Source: a virus
Strand: one strand, 5' to 3'
IMG/VR virus record: IMGVR_UViG_3300032116_000062
Span: 38,381 to 102,380 of that record
DNA length: 64,000 nt
Shown here: in pieces, positions 16,978-25,416 of the stretch
How positions within the stretch are numbered: the first letter of the stretch is position 1
How the letters are laid out: each line of letters begins with the position of its first letter
Notes under the pieces: model-generated
Database searches by the model: none
The model's input: only the letters and a program-made list of their open reading frames with translations
Told to the model about the DNA's origin: nothing
Translations under genes and position numbers: made by a program

Positions 16978-18897
16978 ATGAAAACAGTTATAAAACCTTG
17001 GGGAAAGGAAGAATGGTTAGAATTAAACGACCGATATTGTTACAAACGAATTTACATTAATGCCGGATATAAGACATCATATCAGTATCATAATTTTAAA
17101 AAAGAAACAAATTATATCATTTCGGGCGAAGCAGAAGTGTGGCTTGAAAATGATGAGGGTGTTGTTGAAAAAAAATTAATGAAGGCGGGTGATTACTTTA
17201 ATGTAACACCACCAAAAAAGCACAGAGTAATTGCATTAACTGATATTATTTTACAAGAAGTATCAACGCCTGAAGTTGATGATGTCATTAGAATTAATGA
17301 TGAGTTTGCAAGGGGTGATGGTAAAATAGAAGGTGAACACCAAACACCCGCTGTATTAATATTGGCAGCAGGTTTGGGTACCCGTTTGGAATCTCTTACA
17401 AAAGAAATTAATAAAGCACTTTTACCAATTAACAATCGTGCAATCATTTCACATATTATTGATAAGTTTCCAAAAGATTATGAATTTGTAGTAGCAATTG
17501 GATATAAGGGTGAATTGGTTAAAGAGTATTGTAAATTAGTATTTCCCAATCATAAATTTACGTTTGTGGAAATCGATAACATTGAAGAATCAGGATCAGG
17601 CCCAGGATATTCCGCATTAAAATGTAGAGAGTATTTGCAAAGACCTTTTTATATTACCACTTGCGATTGTTTGATAGATTCTCCAATGCCACATTTGGAT
17701 GGTAATTGGTTGGGAGTACAACCAACTTCTTATCCAGAAAAATATTCAACGGTATTGGTAGATGGAGATAATATTATAAATTATTCAAACAAATCCATAC
17801 ATGGATATAATTTGGCATTCATTGGGCTGGCTGGTATATGGGATTACGAAGTATTTTGGAATAAATTAGAAAGTAGAACCATCAATGGAGAGTTAGTATC
17901 GGCGTTTGAAGCACCATTAGATTATCCTACGTTTAAAATAAAAAAATTAAAATGGTTGGATACAGGTAACATAGATGATTTAAATAAAGCAAAACAATAC
18001 TTTAACGATGTACCATTATCATTACAAAAAGATAATAACGAACTAACATACAGAGAAGGTAATTTATTTATCAAATTTACACCCGATCCAGAGGTATTAA
18101 AAAATAGAATTAAAAGAGCAATTCTATTGAAAGAGCAAATACCTTTAAACTTTGGATCCGTTTCAAATTTCATTTATTACGATTGGGTAGATGGTGATAC
18201 TTTATACGAATTGGATGATTTTAATCTATTTAAACGATTTCTAAACAAAATGGAAAATAATTTAAAAGAGATTACAGATAATTCCATTGAACATATAATA
18301 AATTTTTATATAAATAAAACACATAGTAGAGTACAAAAATTTGTAAATAAAAATGGACATCAATATCACACCTTACCGCATATTATAAATGGAAAAGAAT
18401 ATCCGGCATATGATTCTTTTTTTACAGATGTTGTAAATAATAGGTTTCATAAATTTCAAAGTAATTCTTTTTATAAAAAATTTCATGGAGACCTTCAATT
18501 TGACAATATCATTTTTTCTTCAAAAGAAAATGAATTCAAATATATTGATTGGAGAGAATCTTTTGGAGGATATACGGAGGCCGGAGATATTTACTATGAT
18601 TTAGCAAAACTATATGGTGGGTGTATAATTCCGTATAATAAAATGAAAAATGAAGATAATATAAACTTTGTAGAATGTGATTGTTCTATAAGATATTCAT
18701 ATGATATTTCCGATAATTTGGTTTCCTTTAAAAAGGAATTTGAAAATTGGATTATCAAAATGGGATTTGATATGGATAAAGTAAAAATTATGACAGGTTT
18801 AATATTTTTAAACATGTCACCACTACATGATGAAAAGTTTTCAAAAATGCTATGGTTCAAATCAATTGAAATTCTATATGAGTACGCAGATAAATAA
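16978..18897 (+). CDS. Cupin / sugar nucleotidyltransferase / APH-like kinase fusion
   Basis: The 639 residues comprise three domains. Residues 1-115 are a cupin of the type that follows mannose-1-phosphate guanylyltransferases (KPWGKEEW at 6-13, GDYFNVTPPKKHRV at 71-84). Residues 124-345 are a nucleotidyltransferase with LAAGLGTRLESLTKEINKAL (129-148), the NTP-binding loop and Lys of the RmlA/LicC class, and TTCDCLIDS supplying the metal-binding Asp. The C-terminal part is an aminoglycoside-phosphotransferase/choline-kinase-like domain with HGDLQFDN (catalytic Asp 505) and YIDWRE (metal Asp 524). The order suggests one protein that phosphorylates a sugar or polyol and activates it as a nucleotide derivative. 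The substrate is unknown. A related logic is seen in LicA/LicC and in heptose kinase/nucleotidyltransferase pairs. Confidence 0.8.
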   Translation: MKTVIKPWGKEEWLELNDRYCYKRIYINAGYKTSYQYHNFKKETNYIISGEAEVWLENDEGVVEKKLMKAGDYFNVTPPKKHRVIALTDIILQEVSTPEVDDVIRINDEFARGDGKIEGEHQTPAVLILAAGLGTRLESLTKEINKALLPINNRAIISHIIDKFPKDYEFVVAIGYKGELVKEYCKLVFPNHKFTFVEIDNIEESGSGPGYSALKCREYLQRPFYITTCDCLIDSPMPHLDGNWLGVQPTSYPEKYSTVLVDGDNIINYSNKSIHGYNLAFIGLAGIWDYEVFWNKLESRTINGELVSAFEAPLDYPTFKIKKLKWLDTGNIDDLNKAKQYFNDVPLSLQKDNNELTYREGNLFIKFTPDPEVLKNRIKRAILLKEQIPLNFGSVSNFIYYDWVDGDTLYELDDFNLFKRFLNKMENNLKEITDNSIEHIINFYINKTHSRVQKFVNKNGHQYHTLPHIINGKEYPAYDSFFTDVVNNRFHKFQSNSFYKKFHGDLQFDNIIFSSKENEFKYIDWRESFGGYTEAGDIYYDLAKLYGGCIIPYNKMKNEDNINFVECDCSIRYSYDISDNLVSFKKEFENWIIKMGFDMDKVKIMTGLIFLNMSPLHDEKFSKMLWFKSIEILYEYADK

Positions 18898-19519
18898 AGA
18901 TACAAAAATATACGGATCATTTTCTAAAACACCCGGAAATAATGGGTGTTTGTTTTTCAATGCTGCATTTGAAAAGTATAATATAAATGCTATATATAAA
19001 TCTTTTTATTCTGATAACATAAAAGAAACCATACAATCCGTCAGACATTTGGGATTTAGTGGTTTTGCATTGAGCATGCCACATAAAGTTGATGTAATAC
19101 CTTATTTGGATTATATGGATGATATATCTAAAGAAATAGGTGCGGTTAATACTGTGATAAATGTGGAAGGTAAACTTACAGGATATAACACAGATTTTTT
19201 TGGAATTGTTGATTTTTTTTCTTATATTAACGTAGGAAAAAATGTAAATATAATTGGAAATGGTGGTTTTAGTAAAGCAATACAATGTGCTTGTAAAAAT
19301 ATGAATATAGAATATAAAATATTTGGAAGAAATGATATAGATAATATATCTTCGATACTGAATGAAACTTTTATAAACGCTACTCCAATTGAAATAAAAT
19401 CAATTTATAGTAGGGTAATAGATTTAAGACCACATACACATTATGGAAAAATAGTTGCCGAAATGCAAGCAAAATATCAATTTAAAATATACACAGGAAT
19501 AGAATATGGCACTACCTAA
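18878..19519 (+). CDS. AroE-like (shikimate/quinate dehydrogenase family) reductase
   Basis: I chose ATG 18878 (213 residues) rather than ATG 18827, because it gives a 20-base overlap like its neighbours and the AroE pattern begins right there. Key residues are kept: the N-terminal substrate loop IYGSFSKTPGNNG, SMPHK with catalytic Lys70, GAVNTV with Asn91, GYNTDFFG with catalytic Asp106, and the dinucleotide loop IIGNGGFSKAI around 125-135. The protein is about 55 residues shorter than usual AroE, mainly in the nucleotide-binding half. In a phage glycan locus it more likely reduces a keto sugar or cyclitol than serves aromatic biosynthesis, which is inference. Confidence 0.8.
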   Translation: MSTQINKDTKIYGSFSKTPGNNGCLFFNAAFEKYNINAIYKSFYSDNIKETIQSVRHLGFSGFALSMPHKVDVIPYLDYMDDISKEIGAVNTVINVEGKLTGYNTDFFGIVDFFSYINVGKNVNIIGNGGFSKAIQCACKNMNIEYKIFGRNDIDNISSILNETFINATPIEIKSIYSRVIDLRPHTHYGKIVAEMQAKYQFKIYTGIEYGTT

Positions 19520-20474
19520 TTACTACATATGCCCAATGTCCAAAAATATAGTAGATTCTGTAATAGAAATGGAAAACTCTGCTTTTGGATTACTACCAAC
19601 TCGCAGACAGATAGACTGGGATGGTGGATATGTAAATGGTTGGAATACTAAAAGTTTTTATGAGTATGTAAAAACTAAAAATAAAAATCTTATAATAGAA
19701 AGAGATCATTCCGGCCCAAACCAAGGAGTGAATGAGGATAGTGGGTATGTAAGTCATACTCATGATGCAAATTATTTTGATATAATACATTTAGACCCAT
19801 GGAAAATTGCAAAAAATCATATTGATGGCATAGAAAAAACTGTTTATGCTTTAAAATACATTCATCACCTAAATCCAAATGTTAAGTTTGAAATATTGAC
19901 GGAAGAGGCGATATGGAAATTTACGGATGAAGAAATAATAGATATAATGCAATATCTACTAAATAACTTATCCAAATCGGAGTTCGATAGTATCGAATAT
20001 ATTGTAGTACAATCGGGAGTAGGATTGGATTTGGTTAATAGAAAAAATACAGGAAAATTTGATTTAGAAAAGTTAAAAAAACAATCCTTTTTAATAAAAT
20101 CATTTGGTAAAAAAACAAAAGAACATAATGGTGATTATTTGAACCATAATGAATTGGGAATTCGATTTTCAAATGGATTGGATTGTATAAATATAGGACC
20201 TGAAATAGTGCAGTTAGAAACTCTAACTTATTTAGAAAATATGACCGAAAAACAAATAGATGAATTTTATGAAATATGCCTAAATTCAAGAAAATGGAAA
20301 AGATGGGTCCCATCTGATTTTGATTTTTCGGATAAGAAAAAACTAATACAAGTTTGTGGGCATTATTGTTTTAATCTATACGAATTACCAAAAATAGATG
20401 ATTTAATAAAAGAAAATATTAAAATAAAATTAAAAAATTTACCATCATGTCAAAAATCTTCGCGTTTGATTTAG
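19506..20474 (+). CDS. GatZ/KbaZ-like TIM-barrel protein
   Basis: The 322 residues follow the pattern of the GatZ/KbaZ family (tagatose-bisphosphate aldolase partner/sugar kinase-like): LLPTRRQIDWDGGYVNGW, then NLIIERDHSGPNQG, then FDIIHLDPWK, then KFEILTEEAIW. The counterparts in GatZ are the SNQVNQFGGY, GGDHLGPN and KIHLDAS segments. It overlaps the AroE-like gene by 14 bases and the HAD gene by 28. The real reaction is uncertain; an aldol or retro-aldol step on a phosphorylated sugar would fit the neighbouring kinase, reductase and phosphatase. Similarity was judged by eye only. Confidence 0.5.
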   Translation: MALPNYYICPMSKNIVDSVIEMENSAFGLLPTRRQIDWDGGYVNGWNTKSFYEYVKTKNKNLIIERDHSGPNQGVNEDSGYVSHTHDANYFDIIHLDPWKIAKNHIDGIEKTVYALKYIHHLNPNVKFEILTEEAIWKFTDEEIIDIMQYLLNNLSKSEFDSIEYIVVQSGVGLDLVNRKNTGKFDLEKLKKQSFLIKSFGKKTKEHNGDYLNHNELGIRFSNGLDCINIGPEIVQLETLTYLENMTEKQIDEFYEICLNSRKWKRWVPSDFDFSDKKKLIQVCGHYCFNLYELPKIDDLIKENIKIKLKNLPSCQKSSRLI

Positions 20475-20806
20475 ATGATACTTTGTGTTATAGACCAAAG
20501 GATGTTGAACATTTGGGTGGAGATAAATACCACCATTGTAAACCAATAAAAGAAATGATAGACCTATCTAATAGTTTATATGATAAAGGTCACACTATAT
20601 ATATTTATACGGCTCGTGGTATGAAAACATTTGATGGCGATGTAAAGTTAATATATGAAAAACTATATGATTTAACTTTAAAGTGTTTGGATGAGTGGGG
20701 TGTAAGACATCATGGATTATTTATGGGTAAAATTCATTATGATTTACTTATAGATGATAAAGCAATGGATTTGGAAACAGCAAAAAAAGAATTAATAAAA
20801 ATATGA
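20447..20806 (+). CDS. HAD-superfamily phosphatase (capsular-sugar type)
   Basis: The 119-residue protein has all HAD motifs: FAFDLDDTL (nucleophile Asp8 and Asp10), IYTARGM (motif II Thr), a Lys in the following helix, and LLIDDKAMD (motif IV acidic pair). It is small, without a cap domain, like phosphatases in bacterial capsule loci that remove phosphate from a sugar or polyol. Stop and start overlap the next SDR gene by 4 bases. Predicted role: dephosphorylation of a sugar-phosphate intermediate in the pathway encoded around it. Confidence 0.8.
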   Translation: MSKIFAFDLDDTLCYRPKDVEHLGGDKYHHCKPIKEMIDLSNSLYDKGHTIYIYTARGMKTFDGDVKLIYEKLYDLTLKCLDEWGVRHHGLFMGKIHYDLLIDDKAMDLETAKKELIKI

Positions 20807-21774
20807 AAGTCCTAATTACAGGAGGTGCAGGTTATCTGGGTTCTGTTATTGTCGGAAAATTATTAGAATACGGATACGATGTGGTTGTTTTGGATAAATT
20901 ACTATTTAACCAAACATCATTACTTCAATATACATCGAATCCAAATTTTAAATTTATTTATGGAGATGTTCGTAATCAAATAGAATTAGAAAGATTATGT
21001 AATGAATCTGACATAATTATTCCATTGGCAGCAATTGTTGGATTTCCGGCATGTGCATCTGATCCTAAATTGGCAAAAGAAATTAATTACGATCAGATTG
21101 TTAATATTGTAAAATATACAATTGGAAAAGGTAAAAAAATATTATATCCAAATACAAATAGTGGATATGGTATTGCAGAAGGTCAATCCGAGTGTACCGA
21201 AGAATCACCACTTACACCAATATCAGTATACGGACAAACAAAATGTGATGCAGAGAATTTTTTAAGAGTATCAACGGATGCAATTATTTTTAGATTAGCA
21301 ACGGTTTTTGGAGTATCACCAAGAATGAGAACGGATTTATTGGTAAATGATTTTACTTACAAAGCGATAACGGATAAGTACATAGTAGTATTCGAAAAAT
21401 CATTCAAGAGAAATTTTATTCATATAGAAGATGTTGCATCTGCATTTTTATATATGATACAAAATTATGATAAATATAAATCCCAAGTTTTTAATGTAGG
21501 TTTGAGTACTGCAAATCTATCAAAGCAGGAGTTATTAGAGAAGATTCAGGCCCATGTAAACGACTTTGCAGTATCTTATAATGATTACTACGAAGACCCG
21601 GATAAAAGAGATTATATCGTTTCTAACGCAAAAATAGAATCGACAGGTTGGAAACCAATGTGGGATTTGGATATGGGAATTAAACAATTGATTCAGGGGT
21701 ATCAAATGATAGTTCCCAAAATGGGAGCAGAATTCAGAAATGGATTCCCATTGGGTTACGCAAATAAAACATAA
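20803..21774 (+). CDS. NAD-dependent sugar epimerase/dehydratase (extended SDR) 1
   Basis: The 323 residues have the NAD-binding GGAGYLGS loop (7-14), DVVVLD after the second strand, the catalytic YGQTK (Tyr and Lys) in ISVYGQTK, and the downstream FRLATVFG strand, all typical of extended SDR nucleotide-sugar enzymes. The overall arrangement resembles UDP- or dTDP-hexose 4-epimerases and dehydratases; the precise reaction cannot be read. It lies between the HAD phosphatase and the RmlC-like epimerase. Confidence 0.85.
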   Translation: MKVLITGGAGYLGSVIVGKLLEYGYDVVVLDKLLFNQTSLLQYTSNPNFKFIYGDVRNQIELERLCNESDIIIPLAAIVGFPACASDPKLAKEINYDQIVNIVKYTIGKGKKILYPNTNSGYGIAEGQSECTEESPLTPISVYGQTKCDAENFLRVSTDAIIFRLATVFGVSPRMRTDLLVNDFTYKAITDKYIVVFEKSFKRNFIHIEDVASAFLYMIQNYDKYKSQVFNVGLSTANLSKQELLEKIQAHVNDFAVSYNDYYEDPDKRDYIVSNAKIESTGWKPMWDLDMGIKQLIQGYQMIVPKMGAEFRNGFPLGYANKT

Positions 21775-21775
21775 T

Positions 21776-22330
21776 ATGAGTTATAAAGACAAAAAATGGA
21801 ATGATATTGAGGTATCATTCTTAAAACCATTTGCATGTGAAGTGCCTGTATTTTCACCATCCGTTTACAGAGAGTATAGAGGGGAAATATGGACAACATA
21901 CCATAGTGAAATACATCCTGTTATGGATTACATACACTATGATAAGGAAGAAATCAACATTCACGGTAGATTTTCCAAATCATACAAAGGTGTGTTGCGA
22001 GGATTGCATTGGGATACAAAGACTTGGAAATTAGTACAAGCTTTAGTTGGTGATATATTTTTGGTTGTATTGGATATGAGAAAAGATTCACCTACATATG
22101 GTGATTGGAATTCATTTTTATTAACAGAAAAAACTAGAGACCAAGTTTTAGTTCCTCCTGGATTTGCAAATGGACATTACGCATTAACCGATTGTGTATT
22201 TCATTATAACTTATTTTATAAAGGAGATTTTGTTGAAGAAAATGCACAAAATGTGGTTAAGTGGAACGATCCAGAATATCAAATCGAATGGCCAACCGAT
22301 AAACCAATATTACAAAAAAGAGACAGATGA
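21776..22330 (+). CDS. dTDP-4-dehydrorhamnose 3,5-epimerase-like protein (RmlC family)
   Basis: ATG 21776, one base after the upstream stop, gives 184 residues, the usual RmlC length. The family core is present: YKGVLRGLHWD with the catalytic His, LVGDIFLVVLDMRKDSPTYG, and VPPGFANGHYALTD followed by NLFYKGDFVEE, where family members have the second catalytic residue (Tyr). RmlC epimerises C3 and C5 of a 4-keto nucleotide sugar in rhamnose and related deoxysugar pathways. No RmlA/RmlB/RmlD set is identifiable with certainty, although the SDR genes could supply the last two. The next gene begins 4 bases before its stop. Confidence 0.85.
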   Translation: MSYKDKKWNDIEVSFLKPFACEVPVFSPSVYREYRGEIWTTYHSEIHPVMDYIHYDKEEINIHGRFSKSYKGVLRGLHWDTKTWKLVQALVGDIFLVVLDMRKDSPTYGDWNSFLLTEKTRDQVLVPPGFANGHYALTDCVFHYNLFYKGDFVEENAQNVVKWNDPEYQIEWPTDKPILQKRDR

Positions 22331-22956
22331 TAAAAAATTTAGAAAAATATCCAGTAGTAAGAGAATCAGAGTATACAGTCGATTCTCTTATTGATTTTGA
22401 AAATTTAATAGTAAAGCACTGGGAGACCGGAAAAATAAAAGGACCCGTACACCTATCAAACGGAAATGAAGAACCACTTATTGAAATATTTAAAAGAATA
22501 AAAAAATCGGATTGGGTTTTTAGTACTTGGCGTTCACATTATCATATACTACTGAAAGGAGTATCTCAATCGTGGATAGAAGAACAAATTGTTAAAGGAA
22601 AATCCATTACATTGTGCAATATTGATGAGAAGTTTTACGCATCTGCAATTGTAGGTGCAACTCTTTCAATTGCATTAGGAACGGCACTATCTATTAAAAG
22701 GTCAGGTGGTGATGATAAAGTTTGGGTATTTGTTGGAGATATGAGTTTTGAAAGCGGTATTTTTTATGAGGTTCATAAATACGCTAGAAACTTCGACCTT
22801 CCTTTGTATTTTGTAGTAGAAGATAATGGTGTTTCAACGTACACACCAACCGAAGTAACATGGAATGTAAAACGTGAAATTCCTGAAGATGTAATTTGGT
22901 ATGATTATAAATCAAAATATCCACATTATGGAAGTGGAAAATGGATAGCATTTTAA
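22327..22956 (+). CDS. Thiamine-diphosphate enzyme, E1 alpha-like subunit
   Basis: The 209 residues contain the ThDP-binding region of pyruvate-dehydrogenase E1 alpha: ALGTALSIKRSG, then WVFVGDMSFESGIFYE and LPLYFVVEDNG. This corresponds to the GDG...N motif, with GDM in place of GDG and 27 residues before the Asn. It is much shorter than E1 alpha (about 330), keeping little more than the ThDP half. The beta-like partner is at 24870, separated by two SDR genes. Split ThDP enzymes of this type serve dehydrogenase complexes or attach two-carbon units to sugars; given the locus, the second is likelier. Confidence 0.75.
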   Translation: MIKNLEKYPVVRESEYTVDSLIDFENLIVKHWETGKIKGPVHLSNGNEEPLIEIFKRIKKSDWVFSTWRSHYHILLKGVSQSWIEEQIVKGKSITLCNIDEKFYASAIVGATLSIALGTALSIKRSGGDDKVWVFVGDMSFESGIFYEVHKYARNFDLPLYFVVEDNGVSTYTPTEVTWNVKREIPEDVIWYDYKSKYPHYGSGKWIAF

Positions 22957-22958
22957 TT

Positions 22959-23891
22959 ATGAAAAAAGTATTAATAACAGGATGTAGTGGATTGGTAGGA
23001 ATCCATTTGGTAAAAAAGTGTTTGGATAAAGGATATGCTGTTGTTGGTGTGGATATTAGATATTCCGATAGTTTACCAATTTCAGATAATTTTACCTTTT
23101 ACCAACTAGATTTAACAATCGAAGATAACATAAAAAACCTTTTCTTTTTTGAAACCCCTGATGTAGTTTTTAATGCATTCGGTGTAAAAGGTTCACCAAT
23201 GAGAGCAAAAAATAATCCAGTTGATTTTTTATATCCATCTTTTAAAATCAATACGGAAATTATTAACCAATGTGCTAAAAACAATATTTGGTTGGTTTTT
23301 GTTAGTTCGGTTGGAGTATATGCACCGGCGGAAAAGTTTGAAGAAGAATCCGTTTGGAAAACATTACCATCCAATGCCGATTGGTTTCCTGCATGGAGTA
23401 AACGAATGGGTGAGTTACTTTTACAATCATACGAAGTACAAACTGGATATAATAAATGGTCTATTATAAGGCCTGCAAACATATTCGGGGAATATGATGA
23501 TTTTAGTGGAAACGGAACGGTCATAGCATCTACCATAAAAAAAGTTTATGATGCAACCGATTCCATCGAAGCTTGGGGTGATGGATCACCTATTAGAGAT
23601 TTTGTTTATGCCGGAGATGTCGCGGATGCGATTATAGATTTGTATCAATATCAGTATCACACTACTATAAATTTTGGATGTGGAGAAGAGATAACCATCA
23701 AAGAAATTATAGAAATGGTTGTAGAAATTAGTGGTAAAAAAATTGATATAAATTGGGATACATCTAAACCAAACGGAGATAAAAGACGACAGATGGATAT
23801 AACAAAACAAACAAAATATAAGATTTTACCAAAAATGGGGATAAAAGAAGGAATTAAAAAAACATATAAATTTTATGAAAAAAACAGATAA
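22959..23891 (+). CDS. Extended SDR 2, catalytic Tyr apparently replaced
   Basis: ATG 22959, two bases after the upstream stop, gives 310 residues; the alternative ATG 22941 adds six residues inside the upstream gene. The NAD loop is TGCSGLVG (7-14) and the extended SDR C-terminal strands are clear (IRPANIFGEYD, IRDFVYAGDVADAI). Where the family has YxxSK, the sequence is PAWSK (Pro144, Lys148), so the catalytic Tyr is missing. It may be inactive, structural or use another base. The first strand, fold and length are normal. It overlaps the next SDR by 17 bases. Confidence 0.8.
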   Translation: MKKVLITGCSGLVGIHLVKKCLDKGYAVVGVDIRYSDSLPISDNFTFYQLDLTIEDNIKNLFFFETPDVVFNAFGVKGSPMRAKNNPVDFLYPSFKINTEIINQCAKNNIWLVFVSSVGVYAPAEKFEEESVWKTLPSNADWFPAWSKRMGELLLQSYEVQTGYNKWSIIRPANIFGEYDDFSGNGTVIASTIKKVYDATDSIEAWGDGSPIRDFVYAGDVADAIIDLYQYQYHTTINFGCGEEITIKEIIEMVVEISGKKIDINWDTSKPNGDKRRQMDITKQTKYKILPKMGIKEGIKKTYKFYEKNR

Positions 23892-24870
23892 AATATTAGT
23901 AACGGGAGCAAGTGGATTTATAGGATCCAGATTACTTAAATCATTAATAGAAGCAGGATATACGAATATTAGAGCAGTTACCTATAAAAGAAATTTAACT
24001 AATGATATCCCAAATATAGAAGGTAATTTTGAACATTATAAGGGAGATTTGACAGATGCTAAATTTTGTGAAATAGTATCGAAAGAGGTGGATGTTGTTT
24101 TTCATTGTGCGGCAAATACCACAAATGCATTGGATACAAAAGTAAATCCATTATTACATGTAACTCAAAATGTAGAAATGAATGTAAATCTAATGGAACA
24201 ATCTTGGAAAAATAATGTTCGTAAGTTTATGTTCATATCATCAAATACGGTTTATCCAAATATAGGTAGTGAGTATTGTACTGAAGATATGGAAGTACAA
24301 ACACCGAATATATATCCGGCATATAAAGCAGTTGGTAATATGAAACGATACGGAGAAACACTTTGTGATTTCCTATCCAATCATATTCATAATCCAATGC
24401 AATGTATCATCATCAGACCTTCCAATGCGTATGGTCCAAATGATAAATACGATTACGAAAAATGCCACGTTACTCCTGCAAACATTCGTAAGGTAGCAGA
24501 TGGGTTAAATCCAATACCTGTTTGGGGTGATGGAAGTGAGATTAGAGATATTATTCATGTAGATGATATGGTAAGTGGATTTATTTGCGTAGCAGAAAAC
24601 GTAGATAAATACGATGTTTATAATGTGTGTTATGGTAGAGGATATTCGGTAAATGAAGTACTAAATACCATAAAAGAGATTGAACAAAATTCTAACCCAA
24701 TCGAATATGTTAGTAATAAGGCACCAATGATACCTGTTAGACTACTTTCGAATGATAAACTTCTTAAATTGGGATGGAAACCGAAGTACGATTTAAAAAC
24801 AGGATTAAAAGATGCACTAAATTGGTATAAAGCAAACAAACATTTATTTAACCCAAATTCAAAACCATAA
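23875..24870 (+). CDS. NAD-dependent sugar epimerase/dehydratase (extended SDR) 3
   Basis: The 331 residues have the NAD loop TGASGFIGSR, the strand VVFHCAANTT, the catalytic motif YPAYK (Tyr and Lys, after TPNI), then IIRPSNAYGP and GDGSEIRDIIHVDDM, all classic for GDP/UDP-sugar 4-epimerases and 4,6-dehydratases. The catalytic Tyr absent in the gene upstream is present here. Its stop is shared with the start of the E1 beta-like gene (TAATG), suggesting translational coupling. Confidence 0.85.
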   Translation: MKKTDKILVTGASGFIGSRLLKSLIEAGYTNIRAVTYKRNLTNDIPNIEGNFEHYKGDLTDAKFCEIVSKEVDVVFHCAANTTNALDTKVNPLLHVTQNVEMNVNLMEQSWKNNVRKFMFISSNTVYPNIGSEYCTEDMEVQTPNIYPAYKAVGNMKRYGETLCDFLSNHIHNPMQCIIIRPSNAYGPNDKYDYEKCHVTPANIRKVADGLNPIPVWGDGSEIRDIIHVDDMVSGFICVAENVDKYDVYNVCYGRGYSVNEVLNTIKEIEQNSNPIEYVSNKAPMIPVRLLSNDKLLKLGWKPKYDLKTGLKDALNWYKANKHLFNPNSKP

Positions 24871-25412
24871 TGAGTAAGCCGGAATATACACCATATAAAG
24901 ATGCATTATCAAATGCAATGAAATTATTAGGAGAAAAAGATGATACTATATTTATAGGACAGCAGATAGTTTATGCTGGCAATCCTATGAGTACAACGTT
25001 AGGAGATGTATCGAAGGAAAAAATGGTAGAACTACCTGTTATGGAAGAAACCCAAATGGGAATGAGTTTGGGAATAGCAATGACACAAAAAACGGTTATT
25101 ACATTTTATCCTCGCTGGGATTTTATAATATGTGCAGCAAATCAATTGATAAATCATATTGATAAATACGAATTGATGACAGGAAAAAAAGCAAATATAC
25201 TTATTAGATTAGGAAAAGGTTCGGATAAACCATTAGATCCTGGACATCAGCACAAAGGAAATTATTTTGAAGAATTTAAATCTATGTGTAAAAATATAAC
25301 CTTCCACAATTTAGAAAAGTGGGAAGATATAGAACCTGCATACGAACTCGCATACCAAACGGGTGGAGTACATTGTTTAGTTGAATATCCAGAATTATAC
25401 TATAAAAATTAA
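24870..25412 (+). CDS. Thiamine-diphosphate enzyme, E1 beta-like subunit (pyrimidine-binding domain)
   Basis: The 180-residue protein matches the N-terminal half of E1 beta/transketolase pyrimidine domains. It has VMEETQMGMSLGIAM, in which the Glu corresponds to the ThDP-activating Glu, then FYPRWDFIICAANQLINHID and ANILIRLGKGSDKPLDPGH. The C-terminal transketolase domain is absent. It is the obvious partner of the alpha-like subunit at 22327. Both are minimal, so the pair should form one ThDP site at the subunit interface. No E2 or E3 component is seen, which argues against an oxidative dehydrogenase and for non-oxidative carbon-carbon chemistry on a sugar. Confidence 0.75.
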   Translation: MSKPEYTPYKDALSNAMKLLGEKDDTIFIGQQIVYAGNPMSTTLGDVSKEKMVELPVMEETQMGMSLGIAMTQKTVITFYPRWDFIICAANQLINHIDKYELMTGKKANILIRLGKGSDKPLDPGHQHKGNYFEEFKSMCKNITFHNLEKWEDIEPAYELAYQTGGVHCLVEYPELYYKN

Positions 25413-25416
25413 ATTT

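Noticed and set aside
1-25412. Possibility that the glycan locus is host DNA flanking a prophage
   Set aside because: Gene direction, overlap style, AT richness and the viral-type families (SGQxRT, twitch radical SAM) continue without a break into the head module and no attachment site is visible. It cannot be excluded fully without the whole genome.
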